Source: Gamsiella multidivaricata (taxonomy: Eukaryota; Mortierellomycota; Mortierellomycetes; Mortierellales; Mortierellaceae). Taken from it: 64,000 nt of DNA. A program made the position numbers and the translations under genes. The first letter of the stretch is position 1. Every line of letters starts with the position of its first letter. The stretch is taken from contig NW_026251753.1 of the NCBI RefSeq assembly GCF_025024155.1, positions 248,001 through 312,000 on the forward strand, given 5' to 3'. The notes below the pieces were generated by a model that was not told the DNA's origin, did not search any database, and saw only the letters and a program-made list of their open reading frames with translations. This document shows positions 58,560 to 64,000 of this stretch, piece after piece.

Positions 58560-58866
58560 GTGGAGCAACAGTTCTTAGTCAAGTCTTTCATTCGACCCAA
58601 TGCAGAGTACTCCATCATTGTGAATATGGACAGAGCCCTTCTTCCTTGTACGTATCCTGATTACGTCCAGCATGGGTTGTCCTGCAAGCACATGTACCTG
58701 GCATCAAGGATCTACAGAGGCATCGAAATCAACTACGACAGGGAACCTGTACTTCCTCAAGAGCCATGAGAACCGATCGGTATTGAAAACGATCTCGAAG
58801 ACTATTTCGGACTCCCTCTTGAAAACCTGCTTTCACCGCAACCCCGTCTCCAACTACAAGCAATGA
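58560..58866 (+). pseudogene. SWIM zinc-finger protein remnant
   Basis: The frame 58560-58769 reads QQFLVKSFIRPNAEYSIIVN, then LPCTYPDYVQHGLSCKHMYL and ASRIYRGIEINYDREP. This is the SWIM zinc-finger layout (CxCx...CxH) found in MULE-type transposases and in fungal proteins derived from them. The first pair reads C-T-Y, so one ligand cysteine is lost. No ATG, no upstream transposase domain, and the similarity begins immediately after the 57-bp repeat. I therefore call it a fragment. Confidence 0.6.
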
Positions 58867-58977
58867 GAGCTGAGCAGCAGTAAGCACAGAGGAGAGCGAG
58901 AAAGCTGAAGATGAAACGGCATTTCAGGAATGTGAACGCGGGCTGGAATACGCTTTAAAGAAACCGGGCGATGTCGT

Positions 58978-60898
58978 TCACGATTTTTTATTTGGAGCTG
59001 TGGACAAAGAATTCGATCGAACCCTTTTGGGTGTGTAAAAGGTGTGGTTGGTTGTGGCAGGGCAAAGTGGAGGCGTTCGGGGGGTCTCAATAGTCTTTGA
59101 TGGTCGAGCATAGTCCTGCTGCACCCGCTGTGCGACTTTCTGAAAATAAGTCTGAGAAGCAACGATTAATACAAAAGCCGGATTCAAGAATGAATACCAA
59201 CAACGGCGCCTTGAGTAGCAGCGCAGTAAGAGTAATATGCACAAAATCTGACTTACCCTCAGCGATAGCAGCGCTGCTATGCATCTGCCGTCCATGAACC
59301 ACTCGAGCTCCGCCTCGCTCGTTGGGATCGCTAATTCTTCCTCGAGCACCTTCCCGCAAACATGAACCGATTCATACTCCCAGAGACAATACAGTTGTGC
59401 TGAATATCCTATACGATGCATGTAAACAATCGACAAATCCGTTAGAGTAAGAGCTACAGAAGGAAAATGATCATGATTTGCGAGTCCAAATGCTCGAAAA
59501 ATACCGTGCATGTCAAGAAAGTAAAGCTTGGTTGATGGGATCTTCTTGGAAATAGAGTGGTTGAGACGCATGTTCTTGCGGGCCTGGATTTCGACCTGCT
59601 GGCAACCTGCTTGTTGAGATTTCATCTCGAAATTTGAAATGGGCTTGAACTCCCATTTCTTTGCCTTGACAACGGAGGCGACTAGCTTACAATCCACTTT
59701 TCGCGGGGTCACCGGTGTGTTCATCAAGGTGGCTGCGTGGGCAGTCTCATTCACTATTCGCTCTGCCTTGCTTGTTTCCAACCCTGTCTCTCCGCTGGTT
59801 AATAGAATCAATAAACAAAGCCGGTGTTAAAACGAACTGGCAGGGAGATGGATGAGATGAACTGAGTGAAAATAATACTGCCCTACTTACATTACGATCG
59901 AGATCCTAGTCCTGGCGAACAATATCTCAAGGATCCGCTGCCATACGCTCTGAGACTTTTGTTCCGTGTCATTAGGTCGTGAAATGGCGTCCTCTTGACA
60001 TAGAGGCACCCTACATCATACATAACATTTTCTCATGATTAGCAGTTCTCAAAATGTCCCCGCAATTTTCATATTATAAAACTTACACTACACGTAGAAT
60101 CTCGAATATCATGCGCGCGTTGTCATCCACTTGAGTGCCGTCGAGCTCCTTCATGGCCATACACCCAATTTCCTTGTCAACCAACAGGCAAAATCTTTGA
60201 ACATCGAGACTTCCATCCTCTTTGCGAGCATCTTCCTTCAGTTTTGCGAGAATGTCAATGAGGAATTGTGGAGGGTTGCTGAGCGTGGAATCCCTTGTCC
60301 TGTTGATGAGCTCCGGTAGATCTTCTCCAATCACCTGTGTTGCGTCCTCCATGTGAAGATGAACAATGGACGAGGCCGCAACACTTCAAAGAGTCATACA
60401 ATGGCATAAATGAACGAGGGTGAGAGGGACAGTGTTAGAAGCCAAAATAATACCGCACAGTGAGACATCGGATAGTCGAGGCAGGAGAGCTCTTACTAAA
60501 CGTCCTTCTGCTTGAGTTTCGGCAAGTTACTGAAAGCTGAGAGGTGCTTGACTGCAAACCGGAACAGACGTTGCTGTAGCCGGCTCTGCATAGTAGGCTC
60601 CACAGGCATCACAAACGGCCGATTATGCGCCTATCGAATATAATATAACATCTTCAGTCTGAACTTGAGCACATTCATGCAGGGATTGCATGAACAAGGT
60701 TATGATAAAGATATTATAATGGTTGCATACTGGCATACATACAATGTCATAAAGCGCCTGAAACACCTCGTAAAACGGGTGAACCCGGTCGTGGATGTCG
60801 ATGTCCGTCGCGAGGTCTACAGATAATATTGCATGACGATTAGGTTTAATGACCACAACGGGCATCTCCGCATCAGTCGGCTGCGTTACCTTGAGCAT
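58978..60898 (-). CDS. Unknown multi-exon protein, intact
   Basis: I do not recognise the family. The ATG at 60898 (MLKVTQPTDAEMPVVVIKPN) is preceded by an in-frame stop. Exons join in phase: FYEVFQALYDI to AHNRPFVMPVEPTMQSRL; LKQKDV to YVAASSIVHLHMED; IFEILRVV to PLCQEDAISRPND; RTRISIV to GETGLETSKAERIV; and LLSLR to TYFQKVAQRVQQDY. All use GT-AG, and the stop is at 58978. The most structured region is KKWEFKPISNFEMKSQQAGC, QQVEIQARKNMRLNHSISKK and STKLYFLDMHGIFRAFGLAN. The spacing ExK...Q...KNxRxN followed by a hydrophobic LDxHG strand looks like a folded domain. All junctions keep frame, so the gene looks functional. It may belong with the ORF at 61039-61497. Confidence 0.7.
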
Positions 60899-61038
60899 CC
60901 TTGTTCATTTCATTCGCCATAGCTCGTGATGGCGATGGCTCGTCTATTGCCACAAGATAAAGAGCCGGTAAGACCTTTGACACGAATCAACACAGCTAGA
61001 AAAACGACAAAGACCCATGCATTATCATTGTCTGCATT

Positions 61039-61497
61039 CTAGATTGAATATTCTTTACTTTTTGCTGTCTGTCCACTTTCAATTGTTTCTGATGTAATCA
61101 AAGGAGCATCGATCGTACTTAAGCCTCCGAGTTCAGCTTGTACGCTGCTGCTAAGCACATGGCGCGCCTGCCTAATCATGCTCTGAGCATTAAATATAGC
61201 GCCTGCTGACTCCTGTGCTGTTGACCGTTGGAGGATCCCCTGAAGTCGAGACCGTCTTGGTTGCAGGTACTGTGCTCTCCAATCCTGGCAGCGCTTTGAT
61301 AGAAGCATCTCCTTCATTTCTCTTGCCCAGGTTGTGTATTCCGAATCCTCCTGTAAAGAGTCCAGACTTCTCGCAATTGCGTCGAACCAGCTGGATGGTA
61401 CAGTCAGTCGAAATTTGTCCGAGAATCCGCGCCAGAGTTGTTCAGGCTCCTTATGGCGACACTCTTTCAGATACTGTATTCGGTCAGTGATGTCCAT
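61039..61497 (-). CDS. Hypothetical protein, 152 aa
   Basis: Single open frame from a real ATG at 61497 (MDITDRIQYLKECRHKEPEQ) to a stop at 61039. Rich in Trp, Arg and Leu (LWRGFSDKFRLTVPSSWFDA; TTWAREMKEMLLSKRCQDWR), consistent with a helical fold. No family recognised. Same strand as, and 141 bp upstream of, the unknown gene at 58978-60898. It could be a separate gene or a 5' part joined by an intron I cannot place. Confidence 0.5.
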   Translation of the reverse strand: MDITDRIQYLKECRHKEPEQLWRGFSDKFRLTVPSSWFDAIARSLDSLQEDSEYTTWAREMKEMLLSKRCQDWRAQYLQPRRSRLQGILQRSTAQESAGAIFNAQSMIRQARHVLSSSVQAELGGLSTIDAPLITSETIESGQTAKSKEYSI

Positions 61498-61690
61498 GAC
61501 TAGTTGAATATAGGTGAATAGATGTGTTTCTAGAGTTGTAGCGTGGAGAGATCAATCGATCTCGCCCGTCATGATAAAAAACGACATGGTCAGTTCGTTT
61601 AATAACTCAAGGTATAAAAGCATGGCACAACTGCGAAAACGATATATACATGAACGACCAAAAAGAACTTGACTGGAGTCTGGTACTGTG

Positions 61691-61912
61691 TGGCACCCTC
61701 AAAAGTGAATCCATGGACTATGCCATGTAGTCGGAGGGGCGTCAATGCAGCCTCGCCACCAACAGCGCCACAGTAGCCGTTCCCTTCGAAGAAGGGAGTG
61801 ATGGGTCTCCTTATAAGTACGCGCAGCGGGAGGTCCAAGAGGCAACACCCATGATTGTGTTGGCTCACCCTACCACCGGACACCCATCAGCTAAAGAGCA
61901 CTGAATTTGACA
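61691..61912. repeat. 222-bp direct repeat, copy A
   Basis: Matches 61964-62185 with one difference seen (A at 61900, G at 62173). It contains the perfect inverted repeat CTTCGAAG within CCCTTCGAAGAAGGG. On the minus strand a frame stays open through it without recognisable motif. Confidence 0.97.
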
Positions 61913-61963
61913 CATACAGGACCACAGACAAATCACGAAAAATAGGAAAGAGAAGAGAATGGA

Positions 61964-62185
61964 TGGCACCCTCAAAAGTGAATCCATGGACTATGCCATG
62001 TAGTCGGAGGGGCGTCAATGCAGCCTCGCCACCAACAGCGCCACAGTAGCCGTTCCCTTCGAAGAAGGGAGTGATGGGTCTCCTTATAAGTACGCGCAGC
62101 GGGAGGTCCAAGAGGCAACACCCATGATTGTGTTGGCTCACCCTACCACCGGACACCCATCAGCTAAAGAGCGCTGAATTTGACA
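61964..62185. repeat. 222-bp direct repeat, copy B
   Basis: Partner of copy A, 51 bp away in the same orientation, with one mismatch. It ends 176 bp short of the Fanzor relic's stop codon. The near identity, next to relics that are badly decayed, implies recent duplication or conversion. Confidence 0.97.
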
Positions 62186-62330
62186 TTCAAATCTCCCAGA
62201 TGAAGAATATTTAAAGAAACTTTAAGATGCTTACCAGGCGGATTGACTGAAGGAAGAAGTAACAAAGAGGACGTGGGGGAAGCAGAGAAGAAAGGAGAGA
62301 AGGATTCAAGAGCAATGGGCGCAAAAACTA

Positions 62331-62346
62331 CGTCACCGAAGTGACG
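62331..62346. other. Perfect 6-bp hairpin beyond the Fanzor stop
   Basis: CGTCAC, CGAA, GTGACG: a perfect inverted repeat with a four-base loop, 15 bp outside the stop at 62362 on the 3' side of the Fanzor relic. It would form a compact stem-loop in RNA of either strand. Confidence 0.6.
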
Positions 62347-62361
62347 AACCGCACGCTACAA

Positions 62362-64000
62362 CTACTCGTCCTGAATTATCTTGTGTCCATCCACTCTGAC
62401 GGTGCTTGTCGTTTGATCCCACCATGTCCAACACGACTCCCATGGCCTGTGTTGCTGCTGCCCACCGAACGAGGACTTGGATATTGCATCCACGGGTAGT
62501 TCCCATCGACATCTTTGGGCTGGAGGTACAGAGGCCGCTGCTGGCTTATCAGATGGCCACGGACTGCATTGTGTCTGTGACACATTGCTGATGTTGTGGC
62601 CGGCCATGATATCGCGATGCATGAGTATCTTGCACGTTGAACAATAAAGCCGGTGGATATCGACCTGACCAACGAAATCCTCACATCTCGGACACTTTTT
62701 CGAGGTGTAATACTCATTTATACCTACAACAATGTAACCAAGCGGTCTAGCCTAGAGAGAGGCAGAAACAAATTGGAGAGAGAGGCGAGATTAGTCGTGA
62801 TATCTCGCAAGAGAGAGCAATTACAGGGTCGCTAAGGAACATCATCGGCCACTTACTTTCTGGACAAGTACGATTGGAACGACTCGCGCAAGGAAGACAG
62901 TTTGGTCTTTGTAGAAAACTTCTCGAGATCCACGCCGATCACAACCTTGTTACTGTCTTCTCTCTTGGCGCCAATTGATCCGCCAACCAGCTTGAGAAGA
63001 CGGCTGGCAATCTGCCTGTACTCTTCGTCTCGCGCCCTTCTTGTGTTTCTTGAGGACCATGTTGCTGTTGTAGAAGGAATCGAGATGTGCCTCCACATCC
63101 TTGAGCTTGTCGGCGTAGTCTTTGATGCTTGATCCAGAGCCGCGTAGGGGGACAAGTTGCTCTCGATGCTGCTGATAGATGTCGAGTCGTAGATTGCTTT
63201 GTCATTCCTTTGTTCTATCCAGTGTCGTGTAGGCTGATACACCGCTTTCTGGTTGACAGCAACATTGAAAAACTTGGGGGCCTTTATCTCTCTAGATGAT
63301 TCCTTGGTGGCAATGTTCGTCCCTGTTCCTTCGTCCAGCTTGGGCCTCTCACGACTGGGCAACAAGGCACTCGCTCCTATCACGAATGCTTGTCCTAGAT
63401 CCAAACCTAAAATCTTGATCTGCCTGCTTAGTCTTCACGACATTCCTGATCTCGGTCAAGAAATAGTCCGTGCCGCCGAGAGTAGAAGTGGTACGAGAAG
63501 GTAACTTGGCCTCGGGAAGTCGTCTGTACTTGATCGCATTGGGTTCGTTCAGCTTGAATGCTAACCGTTAGAGTCGAAACCCATCCGTTCGAAGTGAGCC
63601 ACGTAGAGCATAGCCACGTTCCTTGTACGAGCTGGGTTCGAAGCTGTCGTCTTGAATGGCTCCAATATGCTGTCTCATCTTGTCCAAAGGCATTACAAAC
63701 ATTCTCGCCTTATAGTCTTTCAGCGTTTTCTGTTACTCTGGTGTGTGTCCTCCAATGTCGGTGACCAGCTTGATAGTCCAGGTGCTTTTTCCGAGAGCCA
63801 ATACGACACGTCCGCCTGCGTGATGTTTTCGGTGATTGGGAAATCAGGCTTGGCATAGTCTTGAAGTAGCTTTCGCAAGACCACGTCTTGCCAAAAGATC
63901 TTGATCAGATCCGACTTCGAAAAAGATATGAAAATGTCTTCAAAGGAGGTTAGCAGAGCCAACCTTCGACCACTCGTGCAGACCCTGTCTAGGAGAATAA
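62362..64000 (-). pseudogene. Fanzor (eukaryotic TnpB-like RNA-guided nuclease), disrupted; 5' end beyond window
   Basis: Fanzors are eukaryotic relatives of TnpB that cut DNA guided by an RNA encoded next to the gene. RuvC-I is visible as KILGLDLGQAFVIGASALLP (around 63360-63418, catalytic Asp in LDLGQ). A zinc-finger and RuvC-III block is GYIVVGINEYYTSKKCPRC, then HRLYCSTCK and HRDIMAGHNI (62590-62740). Upstream is the conserved KYRRLPEAKLPSRTTSTLGG, then TDYFLTEIRNVVKTKQ. A GT-AG intron at 62752-62856 splits the domain cleanly. Breaks seen: a frame change with a TGA at 63720-63722, an in-frame TAA at 63568-63570, a shift just before RuvC-I near 63420, a pair of compensating shifts between about 63010 and 63180, and a shift near 62570 after which QQRPLYLQPKDVDGNYPWMQ lies in another frame. 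RuvC-II is not clear. Confidence 0.85.

Overview
This is nuclear DNA of an early-diverging filamentous fungus, most probably Mortierellomycotina (Mucoromycota). The evidence is roughly 90-110 nt GT-AG introns in nearly every gene, a division 1 chitin synthase, fungal versions of MIC60, Cue5, AP180 and SLX4, and families typical of these genomes (a Fanzor nuclease, chromodomain Gypsy elements, ABCC relics). The exact lineage is an inference. No tRNA, rRNA or CRISPR array was recognised.

The first 41.5 kb is a compact housekeeping block. In order it holds: an AUH-type methylglutaconyl-CoA hydratase (minus, cut by the left edge); a chitin synthase (minus); a CUE-domain ubiquitin receptor (minus); an ANTH/AP180 endocytic adaptor (minus); MIC60 (plus); the proteasome chaperone Nas2/PSMD9 (plus); SLX4 (minus); a TPX2-like spindle protein (minus); and an Ndt80/PhoG-domain transcription factor (minus). 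A gene-poor stretch of about 6.5 kb follows. After it come ribosomal protein eL20 (minus), a MEIOB-type meiotic OB-fold protein (plus), the exosome subunit RRP46 (minus) and a TPC1-like mitochondrial carrier (plus). For most of these I could follow splice junctions that keep the frame. SLX4 (crossover resolution), MEIOB (meiotic recombination) and an Ndt80-domain factor lie in the same window, but nothing shows they are co-regulated.

From about 41.5 kb to 58.9 kb the window is an accessory graveyard. It contains two copies of a dispersed repeat of about 0.55 kb, an F-box/LRR-like relic, two decayed ABCC transporter copies, minisatellites and GA-rich or CTG-rich tracts. It also contains a dead chromodomain Ty3/Gypsy retrotransposon whose gag is still open, an intact antisense ORF of unknown function just behind it, and a SWIM zinc-finger relic abutting a 57-bp copy of sequence from the element's 5' side.

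The last 5 kb carries an apparently intact multi-exon gene of unknown family and a 152-aa ORF, a 222-bp direct repeat in two almost identical copies, and a Fanzor gene running off the right edge. Fanzor is the eukaryotic TnpB-like, RNA-guided nuclease family. This copy keeps a recognisable RuvC-I motif, zinc finger and RuvC-III motif but is broken by several frameshifts and a stop. The Fanzor relic, with its duplicated neighbour and a perfect hairpin just beyond its stop, is the most interesting part of the window.
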